From an uncultured Bacilli bacterium (GTDB lineage: Bacteria; Bacillota_I; Bacilli_A; RF39; UBA660), in contig CANPXI010000012.1 of the NCBI GenBank assembly GCA_947585885.1, positions 1-15,870 on the forward strand: a DNA stretch of 15,870 bases. Reading direction: 5' to 3'. The translations under genes were made by a program, and so were the position numbers. Under the pieces are notes generated by a model. It searched no databases, had not been told where the DNA came from, and saw only the letters and a list, made by a program, of their open reading frames with translations. This document shows positions 1-7,280 of the stretch, piece by piece. Every line of letters starts with the position of its first letter. Position 1 is the stretch's first letter.

Positions 1-590
1 GGATTGATACTCCTCAAAGAGATACAGACAAACCTTTCTTAATGAGTATTGAAGACGTATTTACAATTACAGGACGTGGAACTGTTGTTACAGGTCGTGT
101 TGAAAGAGGTAGATTAAATCTTAACGAAGAAGTTGAAATCGTTGGTTTAAAAGAAACTAGAAAATCAGTTGTAACTGGTATCGAAATGTTCAGAAAATCA
201 CTAGATTATGCTGAAGCAGGAGATAACGCTGGTGTTCTACTTCGTGGTATTAACCGTGAAGATGTTGAAAGAGGACAAGTTCTTGCAAAACCAGGAACAG
301 TTCATCCTCACAAAAAGTTCAAAGCAGAAGTTTATGTTCTATCTAAAGAAGAAGGTGGAAGACATACTCCATTCTTCAGTAAATATAGACCTCAATTCTA
401 TTTCAGAACTACTGATGTAACTGGTGAAATCGAATTACCAGCTGGTGTTGAAATGGTAATGCCAGGAGACAATGTTACTATGACAGTTGAACTAATCAGT
501 AACATAGCTATCGAAAACGGAACACAATTCAGTATCCGTGAAGGTGGACGTACTGTTGGTGCTGGTGTAGTATCAGAAATCATCGAATAA
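1..590 (+). CDS. tuf: Elongation factor Tu, C-terminal part (5' end outside window)
   Basis: EF-Tu is the GTPase that delivers aminoacyl-tRNA to the ribosome. The reading frame is open from the left edge: codons from position 3 read IDTPQRDTDKPFLM, the conserved end of domain 1, so the ATG at 42 is internal. Domain 2 follows (TITGRGTVVTGRVERG, then AGDNAGVLLRGI and VERGQVLAKPG), then domain 3 (GGRHTPFFSKYRPQFYFRTTDVTG, MVMPGDNVTM, FSIREGGRTVGAGVV). The GTP-binding domain lies outside the window. The usual Pro after PFLM is Ser here. Codon use is less AT-biased than in the neighbours (CGT and ATC codons are frequent), as expected for a highly expressed gene. A strong terminator follows the stop directly. 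Confidence 0.98.
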   Translation, partial: IDTPQRDTDKPFLMSIEDVFTITGRGTVVTGRVERGRLNLNEEVEIVGLKETRKSVVTGIEMFRKSLDYAEAGDNAGVLLRGINREDVERGQVLAKPGTVHPHKKFKAEVYVLSKEEGGRHTPFFSKYRPQFYFRTTDVTGEIELPAGVEMVMPGDNVTMTVELISNIAIENGTQFSIREGGRTVGAGVVSEIIE

Positions 591-591
591 T

Positions 592-617
592 AAAAAATCC
601 CAAACGGGATTTTTTTT
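592..617. terminator. Bidirectional intrinsic terminator between tuf and the CAP-domain gene
   Basis: AAAAAATCCC (592-601), a 4-nt loop AAAC, then GGGATTTTTT (606-615) form a 10-bp stem. It carries a T run on the plus strand and the mirrored A run gives a U tail on the minus strand. It can stop tuf transcription as well as transcription from the convergent gene at 642-1304. Confidence 0.9.
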
Positions 618-621
618 ATGT

Positions 622-643
622 AACCCCATAATTATGGGGTTTT
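622..643. terminator. Second hairpin, perfect palindrome CCCCATAATTATGGGG
   Basis: The 16-nt palindrome at 624-639 is flanked by AA and TTTT, giving a second stem just downstream of the tuf terminator and abutting the stop codon of the minus-strand gene (642-644). On the plus strand it is followed by TTTT and may act as a back-up terminator. On the minus strand no U tract follows it directly, so there the hairpin at 592-617 probably does the work. Confidence 0.6.
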
Positions 644-1304
644 AGTTTGTAAATATTAAACTATAGTAGTAAATGTTATTAGTTAAATCTATATAAATAT
701 TTAAACCAATATTAGAAAATATTTCACTTAGCAATATTTCATCATTCATTTTATCATTTATTATACTATTAAATGCATTTTCTATATCACCATTATTTCT
801 ATAAATAATTTCTCCTGCAGCTGTGTAATCTTTTGTTATTACTGTTTCGTACCAAGAATCATCTGGTCTAATATGTGTCATATTTTGTACTAATTCTTTA
901 CTTCTTATTTTTGATCCTTCTGTTAAATCGTCATTTTGAATAAATTCAGGTAAGTTGTTTTGTATTCTATAGTTATTTAATAAATCTAATAATTTTTTAT
1001 TTATATCTATTTCTTCTTTTGGTTCTTCTTTGGGCTCTTCTTTTAGTAAGATTGGTTCTGATTCTTTTTCTATAGTTTTATATATATAGTTATTTTTTAT
1101 ATAATTATTATTTATTACTTCTTTGTATACTTCTTTAACTTCTTTTGTTTCTTTTATATTTTCATTTTGATTACATATTATTGTAGGTGTTTTTAAATTT
1201 ATATTTGTATTTTTGTTTAATATTAATATTGAAATAGATAAATTAATTATAGCTATAATTAGTGATATATATATGATAATAATACTAGAATTTTTTTCTT
1301 TCAT
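642..1304 (-). CDS. Membrane-anchored CAP/SCP-domain protein
   Basis: This 220-residue protein has a short basic N-terminus, one hydrophobic segment at about residues 8-29 (signal anchor), a Lys/Glu/Asn-rich linker to about residue 100 with a KEEPKEEPKEE repeat, and a C-terminal domain at about 103-220. That domain resembles the bacterial CAP/SCP (YkwD-like) fold: LLDLLNNYRIQNNLPEF, then IRSKELVQNMTHIRPDDSW, then AAGEIIYRN, and a final NIGLNIYI...YYYSLIF strand pair. His144 and Glu165 match two residues of the CAP tetrad; the second His, normally in a GHR-like motif, is not evident (NDEILLSEIFSNIG instead). It is probably exported and tethered outside the membrane; substrate and role are unknown. 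The start is supported by GAGGTG 11 nt upstream. It is convergent with tuf and appears monocistronic. Confidence 0.8.
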   Translation of the reverse strand: MKEKNSSIIIIYISLIIAIINLSISILILNKNTNINLKTPTIICNQNENIKETKEVKEVYKEVINNNYIKNNYIYKTIEKESEPILLKEEPKEEPKEEIDINKKLLDLLNNYRIQNNLPEFIQNDDLTEGSKIRSKELVQNMTHIRPDDSWYETVITKDYTAAGEIIYRNNGDIENAFNSIINDKMNDEILLSEIFSNIGLNIYIDLTNNIYYYSLIFTN

Positions 1305-1394
1305 GTATTTATTAACACCTCTAGTATATTTTATTTAATACACTATTATTTGTAAGTTTGTTTTAATTAAGTACAATAATGGAAATATAATAAC

Positions 1395-1440
1395 GTTACT
1401 TTTAAAATTAATATTCTTTTATTTTAATTCTAAAAGTAAC
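1395..1440. repeat. Long inverted repeat (17-bp arms, one mismatch) between CAP gene and abiE
   Basis: GTTACTTTTAAAATTAA (1395-1411) and TTAATTCTAAAAGTAAC (1424-1440) are reverse complements except for one position, separated by 12 nt. The element sits in the divergent intergenic region, upstream of the abiE promoter and outside its -10 operator. No U tract of terminator type is obvious. It could be a regulator site or a small hairpin repeat; the function is unknown. Confidence 0.75.
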
Positions 1441-1449
1441 AAAAAATAT

Positions 1450-1486
1450 TTTCCATTCACGATTAAATGTGTTATAATTTAATCGT
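1450..1486 (+). promoter_or_regulatory. abiE promoter with palindromic operator
   Basis: A TATAAT -10 box lies at 1473-1478 with a weak -35 (TTTCCA, 1450-1455) at 17-nt spacing. The -10 is embedded in a perfect inverted repeat: ACGATTAAAT (1459-1468), 8 nt, ATTTAATCGT (1477-1486). AbiEi antitoxins characterised elsewhere bind inverted repeats in their own promoter and repress it, so this is the likely autoregulatory operator. The assignment is inference from position and symmetry. Confidence 0.75.
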
Positions 1487-1505
1487 ATAAGGAAAAGTGA
1501 TTGCT

Positions 1506-2093
1506 ATGAATTATGAAGATGAAATTTTGGGGTTATTTGATAATGGTTATTTATTTACTAAGAAAGTTAGTGAAAAAAATATTCCTAGATATTATCTTAC
1601 TAAATTAGTAAAAGATGATAAAATCGAAAGATTAAGTAGAGGTTTATATGTTAAAAAAGAAGATATAGCAGATGATTTTATTGTTCTTCAAAGTAAAAGT
1701 AAAAATGCTATTTTTTCTAATATGACTGCTTTATATTTATATGGTTTTTCTAATAGAATTCCTATTAAATATGATATAACAATCAATAGTGGTTATAATG
1801 GTTCTTTACAAAAAAATGATAATGTAAATTTATTTTATTGTAATAAAAAGTTTCTTAATTTAGGTGTGACTTCATTTAAATTAAATTCTGGTAATGTTAT
1901 TAGGGTTTATGATTTAGACAGAACTATTTGTGATGTTATTAAGAATAAAAAGAAGCTAGATGCTGAGCTAGTTAATAAAGCAATTAGAGATTATTTTTAT
2001 AGTAATAAAAAGAATACTTTAAAATTGTATGAATATGCTAAAAAAATGAATATTTATAAAAAAGTTAAGGATATTATGGAGGTGTTAAAATGA
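1506..2093 (+). CDS. abiEi: AbiEi antitoxin / transcriptional repressor of AbiE type IV toxin-antitoxin locus
   Basis: This 195-residue protein has the AbiEi layout. An N-terminal winged helix-turn-helix of the AbiEi_4 type covers about 1-50 (NGYLFTKKVSEKNIPRYYLTKLVKDDKIERLSRGLYVKK). The C-terminal antitoxin domain follows (SNMTALYLYGFSNRIPIKYDITINSGYN, RVYDLDRTICDVIKNKKKLDAELVNKAIRDY). In the family it represses its own promoter and neutralises the AbiEii nucleotidyltransferase without forming a tight complex. I chose the ATG at 1506 because the family starts near MNYEDEIL; an in-frame GTG at 1497 is possible, since AAGGA at 1489-1493 lies 12 nt before the ATG and 3 nt before the GTG. The stop TGA overlaps the toxin start (ATGA at 2090-2093), so the two are translationally coupled. 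The gene looks intact although its toxin partner is broken. Confidence 0.9.
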   Translation: MNYEDEILGLFDNGYLFTKKVSEKNIPRYYLTKLVKDDKIERLSRGLYVKKEDIADDFIVLQSKSKNAIFSNMTALYLYGFSNRIPIKYDITINSGYNGSLQKNDNVNLFYCNKKFLNLGVTSFKLNSGNVIRVYDLDRTICDVIKNKKKLDAELVNKAIRDYFYSNKKNTLKLYEYAKKMNIYKKVKDIMEVLK

Positions 2094-2912
2094 TAAAAAA
2101 TAGAGATTCACTTAAATCAAAAGTTTCTAATCTGTCTAAAAAGACAAATATTCCTAATAAGTATTTTATTCAAGAATTTATGTTTGAATCATTATTAAAA
2201 AGAATTTCGGTTTCAAAGTATAAAAGTAATTTTATTATTAAAGGTGGGCTTTTATTATCAAGTATTTTTGGTGTAGATTTAAGGAGCACTATGGATTTAG
2301 ATACTACTATTAAAGGAATACCATTAAATAAAGAAACATTAGAAAAAGTTATTAATGAAATTATTGATATAGATATTAATGATGACATTAAGTTAGAACT
2401 TATAAATATTAAAGATATTAGAATAGAGGATGAATATAAAGGCTACATTTGATAAACTTTTTACAAATTTAATGATTGATGTAACAACAGGAGATACTAT
2501 TACTTATAAAGAAATTAATTTTAATTATAAAACTATTTTTGAAGAAGAAAATATAAGTATAATGGCTTATAATAATGAGACTATTATAGCTGAAAAAATT
2601 CATAGTATTATTACAAGAAATATAGATAATACTAGAATGAAAGATTATTATGATATATATATGTTTATTAATTATAAATGGAACCAAGTAGATAAAGATT
2701 TACTTCCTAAAGCAATTTTTAATACTTTTAAAAATAGGGGTAATGAAAGTTATTTAATGGAAATTAATAGATATTTTGAGTTAATTAAAAATGATAATGA
2801 TTTAAAAACTTTATGGGAAAATTATACAAATAATTATGAATATGCTAAAGGAATAACTTTTATGGATACTATAAATGCAATAAAGGAAGTTTTATCTATT
2901 ATAGATGAGTAA
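2090..2912 (+). pseudogene. abiEii: AbiEii toxin (nucleotidyltransferase), frameshifted into two pieces
   Basis: The first piece (2090-2452) carries the N-terminal AbiEii motifs FIIKGGLLLSS and DLRSTMDLDTTIKGIPL. The second (in frame from about 2433 to 2912) carries KATFDKLFTNLMIDVTTGDTIT, IMAYNNETIIAEKIHSIITR and NTRMKDYYDIYMF. Together they cover a full AbiEii protein, a nucleotidyltransferase-fold toxin of about 280-300 residues. The frames differ by +1 and both read the same bases at 2433-2446. Family members have about four residues (GYR-x-x-L) between the EDEYKGY and KATF blocks, and these are missing, so a deletion of about 20 nt is more likely than programmed frameshifting. The break separates the catalytic GG/DLD part from the TGD and AEK motifs, so the toxin should be inactive as written. 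An ATG at 2430 opens the second piece but has no good ribosome-binding site. Confidence 0.85.
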
Positions 2913-2916
2913 AATG

Positions 2917-2936
2917 AAAGGACTGATGTCCTTTTT
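2917..2936 (+). terminator. Terminator of the abiE operon
   Basis: AAAGGAC (2917-2923), loop TGAT, GTCCTTT (2928-2934), followed by TT. It lies 4 nt after the toxin stop codon and isolates abiE from the downstream wall gene. Confidence 0.8.
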
Positions 2937-2940
2937 ATTA

Positions 2941-2985
2941 TGTTTAATTTTTTTATGTATGCATATAATTTTATGAGGGGATTAT
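2941..2985 (+). promoter_or_regulatory. Promoter and RBS of the PBP2 gene
   Basis: TATAAT at 2964-2969, a poor -35 (TGTTTA, 2941-2946) at 17 nt, and a strong GAGGGG ribosome-binding site at 2975-2980, 5 nt before the ATG. The TATAAT is clear; the -35 is weak. Confidence 0.55.
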
Positions 2986-4890
2986 ATGTTTCAAAGTATT
3001 ATTAATTCTAGAATTAAGTTTGTATTTTTGATTGTTGTATTACTTTTTGTTTTAATTATAGTAAGAGTTTTTTATATACAAGTAATAGAATATAAGAAAC
3101 TTAATACTTTGGCTAGTAATTTATGGAGTAGAAATTTACCTGTTCAGGCTGATAGGGGTAATATATTAGATAGAAATGGTAAAGTAATTGCGGGTAATCA
3201 AACTACTTCTAGTTTAGTTTTAATTCCTATTCAAATAGAGAATAAAGAAGAAGTTGCTAAAAATTTAGCTAGTATTTTAGGTGTTAGTTATGAAGAAATG
3301 TATAAGCATGTTAGTAAAAAAACTTCTATTGAAAGAGTGCATCCAGAGGGAAGAGACTTAAGTTATGAAATTGCTGAAAAGATAAATGATTTAGGTTATG
3401 ATGGAGTTTATTTACTTAAAGAATCTAAAAGAGATTATAAATATGGTGAAGTTTTAAGTCATGTAATTGGGTATGTTGGTATAGATAATCAAGGTCTTAG
3501 TGGGCTTGAACTTATGTATAATGATGATTTAACTGGGATAGATGGAAGTATTAAGTATTATTCTGATGGAAAAGGACATAAATTAGAAATGCCTGAAATT
3601 TATAATACTCCTAAGAGTGGAATGGATGTTAATTTAACTATTGATTTAGATTTACAGTTGGTTTTAGAAAATGAACTTGATAGCGCGATTTCTAAGTATA
3701 CTGCTGAAGGGGCAATTGGGATAGTGATGAATCCTAATACAGGAGAGATACTTGCAATGAGTAGTAGACCTAATTTTAATCCTAGTAATTATCAAAATTA
3801 TAGTATTGAAACAATTAACAGAAATTTAGCTATTTGGAGTAGTTATGAACCTGGTTCTACTTTTAAAATTTTAACTTTAACAGCTGCGGTTAACGAAGGA
3901 CTAGTTAATGTATTTGAAGAAAGATATTATGACACAGGTGGCATAAAGGTAAGTGGTAGTACACTTCACTGTTGGAAAGCTGGAGGGCATGGAAGTGAAA
4001 CTTTTGTGCAAGTAGTTGAGAACTCTTGCAACCCTGGGTTTGTTGTTTTAGGACAAAGACTCGGCAAAGAAAAACTTTTTAGTTATATAGATTTACTTGG
4101 GTTTGGTGAAAAGACTGGTATTGATTTAAATGGTGAAGGAAAGGGTATTATTTTTGATTTAGATAAAGTAGGACCACTAGAACTTGCAACTACTGCATTT
4201 GGACAAGGTGTATCAGTAACTGCAATTCAACAAGTAAGAGCAGTAAGTACTATTATAAATGGTGGAACAATGTATACTCCATATATTGTTTCTAGTATTA
4301 CAGATAATGGTAAAGTTAAGAAAAAGTTTGAGCCAAAAGTTGTTAAAACTAATGTTATAAAGAAAGAGACTAGTGAACTAGTAAAGTATGTTTTAGAAAG
4401 TGTTGTTGCAAATGGTGGAGGACACAATGCTTATATTGAAGGGTATAGAGTTGGAGGTAAAACAGGAACTGCACAGAAAGTAGGAAGTGATGGAAGATAT
4501 TTAGTAGGTAATTATGTTTTATCTTTTATTGGGTTTTTACCTGCGGATAACCCTGAACTTGTAGTATATATTGCAATAGATGGAGCCCATAATGCTGTTC
4601 AGTATGGTGGAACTGTTTCTGCTCCAATTGCTAGGGCAGTTATGAAGAGTGCTATTAGTTTATATGATATTAAGGGAGACCCTGAAGGAATGCCAAGAGC
4701 ATATTACTGGTATGAAACTAAATATATTACTATTCCAGAAGTAGTTGGACTAAGTAGAAGTGAAGCAAGTAAGATGCTAAGTGGCTTACAAGTAGAATAT
4801 AGTGGAAGTGGAGATACTGTTATTAGTGTTAACCCAGAAAGCGGTACTAGAGTAAAAGAGGGCTCTAAAGTAAAATTAATGTTAAATTAA
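2986..4890 (+). CDS. ftsI: Class B penicillin-binding protein 2 (FtsI/PBP2B/SpoVD type) with PASTA domain
   Basis: This septal peptidoglycan transpeptidase of 634 residues crosslinks stem peptides outside the membrane. One N-terminal membrane anchor spans about residues 11-30. The dimerisation/pedestal domain follows, with the RGNILDRNGKVIA motif at 57-69. The transpeptidase domain has all three active-site motifs: STFK (Ser291 nucleophile, Lys294), SCN (347-349) and KTG (492-494). A single C-terminal PASTA domain lies at about 579-634 (ITIPEVVGLSRSEASKML...). One PASTA repeat at the C-terminus and the position before mraY fit the pbpB/spoVD position of the Bacillus dcw cluster. Because no sporulation context is visible, I read it as the divisional PBP, partner of the FtsW encoded at 7421-8506. 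The gene is monocistronic or read through into mraY, which has its own promoter. Confidence 0.95.
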   Translation: MFQSIINSRIKFVFLIVVLLFVLIIVRVFYIQVIEYKKLNTLASNLWSRNLPVQADRGNILDRNGKVIAGNQTTSSLVLIPIQIENKEEVAKNLASILGVSYEEMYKHVSKKTSIERVHPEGRDLSYEIAEKINDLGYDGVYLLKESKRDYKYGEVLSHVIGYVGIDNQGLSGLELMYNDDLTGIDGSIKYYSDGKGHKLEMPEIYNTPKSGMDVNLTIDLDLQLVLENELDSAISKYTAEGAIGIVMNPNTGEILAMSSRPNFNPSNYQNYSIETINRNLAIWSSYEPGSTFKILTLTAAVNEGLVNVFEERYYDTGGIKVSGSTLHCWKAGGHGSETFVQVVENSCNPGFVVLGQRLGKEKLFSYIDLLGFGEKTGIDLNGEGKGIIFDLDKVGPLELATTAFGQGVSVTAIQQVRAVSTIINGGTMYTPYIVSSITDNGKVKKKFEPKVVKTNVIKKETSELVKYVLESVVANGGGHNAYIEGYRVGGKTGTAQKVGSDGRYLVGNYVLSFIGFLPADNPELVVYIAIDGAHNAVQYGGTVSAPIARAVMKSAISLYDIKGDPEGMPRAYYWYETKYITIPEVVGLSRSEASKMLSGLQVEYSGSGDTVISVNPESGTRVKEGSKVKLMLN

Positions 4891-4910
4891 AGTACTTTAC
4901 ATTTATTTAT

Positions 4911-4961
4911 TTGCGTGTTTTAATATTAATAGAGTATAATAATAAAGCAGGAGGGAAATGT
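4911..4961 (+). promoter_or_regulatory. mraY promoter and RBS
   Basis: TTGCGT (4911-4916), an 18-nt spacer, TATAAT (4935-4940), then AGGAGGG (4949-4955) placed 6 nt before the ATG at 4962. This decides the mraY start: an in-frame TTG at 4911 would lie on the -35 box. Confidence 0.7.
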
Positions 4962-5954
4962 ATGTTAATACTAGCAAAAAGCGTACTTGGCTTAATGATT
5001 GGATTTTTTATATCAGTTATTTTTGGCTTTTTTATGTTGCCAGTACTTAGAAAATTAAATTTTAGGCAAAGTGTATGTGAATTTATTACAAAAAGACATA
5101 GAGAAAAAGAAGGAACTCCGACTATAGGTGGACTTATATTTATTATTCCTACTATAGTTACTATGATTATTTTGTATTTAAGAGGAAGTTTAGAAATAAG
5201 TCACTCATTAATTATTATATTGTTTGTATTTATTTCTTATAGTTTACTCGGGTTTGCAGATGATTTTATAAAGGTAAGAAAGCATCATAATGATGGACTT
5301 ACTGTTATGCAAAAGTTAATTGTTCAAGTAATTATTGCAGTAGTATTTTTCTATATATATATGAATGGTGGAGGAAGTACACATTTAATTATTACTTCTT
5401 TAGGAATTGATTGGGATTTAAAATGGTTTTATGGCTTATTTATATTACTTCTTTTAGTAGGTATGAGTAATGCTGTTAATATAACTGATGGGGAAGATGG
5501 ACTTGCTGGAGGATTAAGTGCGATTGCATTTTTAAGTTTTGGTATTATTACTTGGGGCAGTTCTTGGATTGAGGGCTACCAAGAAATTGCAATATTCTGT
5601 TTTATATTAGTTGGATCACTTTTAGGTTTTCTAGTTTATAATACACACCCAGCTAAAGTATTTATGGGTGATACTGGTTCTTTAGGACTAGGAGCAACTC
5701 TTGCAGCAATTGCAATTCTTACTAAGCATGAGTTATCGTTACTTGTAATAGGCGGGGTATTTATTGCTGAAGTGTTATCTAGTTTTATACAAATAATAAG
5801 TATTACTAAATTTGGTAAAAAAATACTTTTAATGGCTCCACTTCATCATCACTTTGAAAAACTTGGTTGGAGTGAAAATGATATTGTTAAAATGTTTTGG
5901 ATAGTAGGATTTATGCTTGGTATGGTATCAATTTATTATGGTGTTTGGTTATAA
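4962..5954 (+). CDS. mraY: Phospho-N-acetylmuramoyl-pentapeptide transferase (MraY, lipid I synthesis)
   Basis: MraY transfers phospho-MurNAc-pentapeptide from UDP to undecaprenyl phosphate, making lipid I in the cytoplasmic membrane. The 330-residue length is typical, with about ten hydrophobic segments. Motifs: EGTPTIGG (50-57), LGFADDFIKV with the Asp pair at 100-101, NITDGEDGLAGG (173-184), KVFMGDTGSLGLG (232-244, Asp237) and APLHHHFEKLGWSE with the triple His at 295-297. One residue is unusual: the NxTDGxDGLA motif normally has Leu or Ile at x, and here it is Glu178. The start at 4962 rests on the RBS. In Bacillus, mraY is followed by murD; here the next gene is an unrelated ATPase. Confidence 0.96.
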   Translation: MLILAKSVLGLMIGFFISVIFGFFMLPVLRKLNFRQSVCEFITKRHREKEGTPTIGGLIFIIPTIVTMIILYLRGSLEISHSLIIILFVFISYSLLGFADDFIKVRKHHNDGLTVMQKLIVQVIIAVVFFYIYMNGGGSTHLIITSLGIDWDLKWFYGLFILLLLVGMSNAVNITDGEDGLAGGLSAIAFLSFGIITWGSSWIEGYQEIAIFCFILVGSLLGFLVYNTHPAKVFMGDTGSLGLGATLAAIAILTKHELSLLVIGGVFIAEVLSSFIQIISITKFGKKILLMAPLHHHFEKLGWSENDIVKMFWIVGFMLGMVSIYYGVWL

Positions 5955-5977
5955 CAAACATCTTTTTTTTAAAAAAA

Positions 5978-6021
5978 ACTACTGAAAGATTTTTCACTTT
6001 TTAGTAAAAAGTTTCAGTAGT
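5978..6021. repeat. Hairpin repeat, copy 1 (left flank of the ATPase gene)
   Basis: Outer stem ACTACTGAAA (5978-5987) with TTTCAGTAGT (6012-6021), and a possible inner hairpin ACTTTTT-AGT-AAAAAGT (5996-6012). The core 5979-6020 is identical at 40 of 42 positions, same orientation, to 7287-7328 on the other side of the ATPase gene. On the minus strand the stem runs into a run of eight T, so it would be a good terminator in that direction; on the plus strand the tail is poor. It also separates mraY from the ATPase promoter. Confidence 0.9.
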
Positions 6022-6035
6022 AGTGAAACATTTTA

Positions 6036-6064
6036 TTGACGTTTAAAAAATAATAAAGTATAAT
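6036..6064 (+). promoter_or_regulatory. Promoter of the AAA ATPase gene
   Basis: TTGACG (6036-6041), 17-nt spacer, TATAAT (6059-6064): the closest match to a consensus promoter in the window. It starts 15 nt after hairpin copy 1, so the ATPase is its own transcription unit. Confidence 0.85.
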
Positions 6065-6086
6065 TATTACAATGGAAGTGATAGAT

Positions 6087-7277
6087 ATGATTATTCGTGA
6101 ACATTATATTAAAACGATACGTGAATTTTATGATAGTGATTTAATTAAAATTATTACTGGAATAAGAAGATGTGGAAAATCTATTATTTTAGAACAAATA
6201 ATGGATGAAATTAAGAAAAGGACAGATAATATAATATATTTAAATTTTGAAAATAAAAGAAATTTAAATGTTGTATATGATGATAATACTTTATTAGATT
6301 ATGTTGATAAAAATAGAAAAAAAGGAAAGTGTTATATATTTTTGGATGAGATACAATTAGTGGATAATTGGCAACTTGCTGTAAAAACATTAAGACTTTA
6401 TGATAATTCTGTTTTTATTACTGGTTCTAATTCAAAACTATTGTCTAAAGAATTTACTAAAGAATTAAGTGGAAGATATGTTAGTTTTAAAATAAGACCA
6501 TTCGTGTATAAAGAGATAGTAGAATATACTAAATCATTAGGTAAAGAGTGCACTGTTAGTGATTATTTAGTTTGGGGAGGATTTCCAAAAAGATTTGAAT
6601 TTGATTCATTAGAAGCACAAACTAGATATATTAGTGATTTAGATGATACTATAGTTATTAATGACTTAATTAATAGATATAAGATAAGAAAAGTAAATTT
6701 ATTTAAAAGTGTAGTTAATTATGTTTTAAGGAGTAATTCTAGAATAATATCTTTTAAATCTATAAAAGATTATGTAGGTAGTAATAATGTAAAATGCTCT
6801 ATTAATACAATTATTAAATATTTAGGTTATTTAGAAGAAGCATATATTATAGAAAGTGTAAAACCATATTCAGCAAAAACAAAGAGTGAGCTTTCTTATT
6901 ATAGTAAGGTATATAATGAAGATGTATCCTTGAATTCTATTAGATCTGTGGATAATAGATATGATATAAGTCATAATTTAGAAAATATTGTTTACAATGA
7001 ACTTATATATATGGGATATAAAGTTAATGTTTTTAATAATAATGATAAAGAAATTGATTTTTATGTTAAAAAGGACAATTATGAATATTATATTCAAGTA
7101 ACATATACTCTTACAGAAGAGAAGACATATAATAGGGAGTTTAGTGCTTTTTCAAATTTAGATAACTCTATTAAAAAAATAATTATTAGTAATGATGATA
7201 TAGATTATTCTACTAGTACAGTTAAGCATATTAAATTAAATGATTTCTTACTTATGAATTCTTTAGAAGAAGAGTAA
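6087..7277 (+). CDS. AAA+ family ATPase with C-terminal DUF4143 domain
   Basis: The protein has 396 residues. The N-terminal P-loop domain (AAA_14 type) has Walker A GIRRCGKS (25-32), Walker B CYIFLDEIQ (Asp87, Glu88) and a sensor-like ITGSNSKLLS (111-120). The middle part, about 160-280, looks helical or winged-helix (LVWGGFPKRF, SINTIIKYLGYLEEAYII). The C-terminal DUF4143 part has a restriction-nuclease-like core HNLENIVYNEL, KEIDFYVKKD, YYIQVTY (295-340), with Gln where active PD-(D/E)XK enzymes have Glu-x-Lys, as is common in this family. The family is widespread and often multicopy in gut bacteria; its role is not established. The start is at 6087 because GGAAGTG lies 6 nt upstream and homologues begin near MIIRE; an ATG at 6072 is less likely. 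It has its own promoter, is flanked by hairpin repeats, and occupies the place of murD in the dcw cluster, so it looks inserted. Confidence 0.9.
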   Translation: MIIREHYIKTIREFYDSDLIKIITGIRRCGKSIILEQIMDEIKKRTDNIIYLNFENKRNLNVVYDDNTLLDYVDKNRKKGKCYIFLDEIQLVDNWQLAVKTLRLYDNSVFITGSNSKLLSKEFTKELSGRYVSFKIRPFVYKEIVEYTKSLGKECTVSDYLVWGGFPKRFEFDSLEAQTRYISDLDDTIVINDLINRYKIRKVNLFKSVVNYVLRSNSRIISFKSIKDYVGSNNVKCSINTIIKYLGYLEEAYIIESVKPYSAKTKSELSYYSKVYNEDVSLNSIRSVDNRYDISHNLENIVYNELIYMGYKVNVFNNNDKEIDFYVKKDNYEYYIQVTYTLTEEKTYNREFSAFSNLDNSIKKIIISNDDIDYSTSTVKHIKLNDFLLMNSLEEE

Positions 7278-7280
7278 ATA

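Noticed and set aside
2430..2912. Second abiEii piece as an independent gene
   Set aside because: It lacks the N-terminal nucleotidyltransferase motifs and a good RBS; its sequence continues the toxin of 2090-2452.
4911..4961. TTG start for mraY at 4911 giving 17 extra residues
   Set aside because: These bases form the promoter and the RBS; the residues do not resemble the MraY N-terminus, and the ATG at 4962 has an ideal AGGAGGG.
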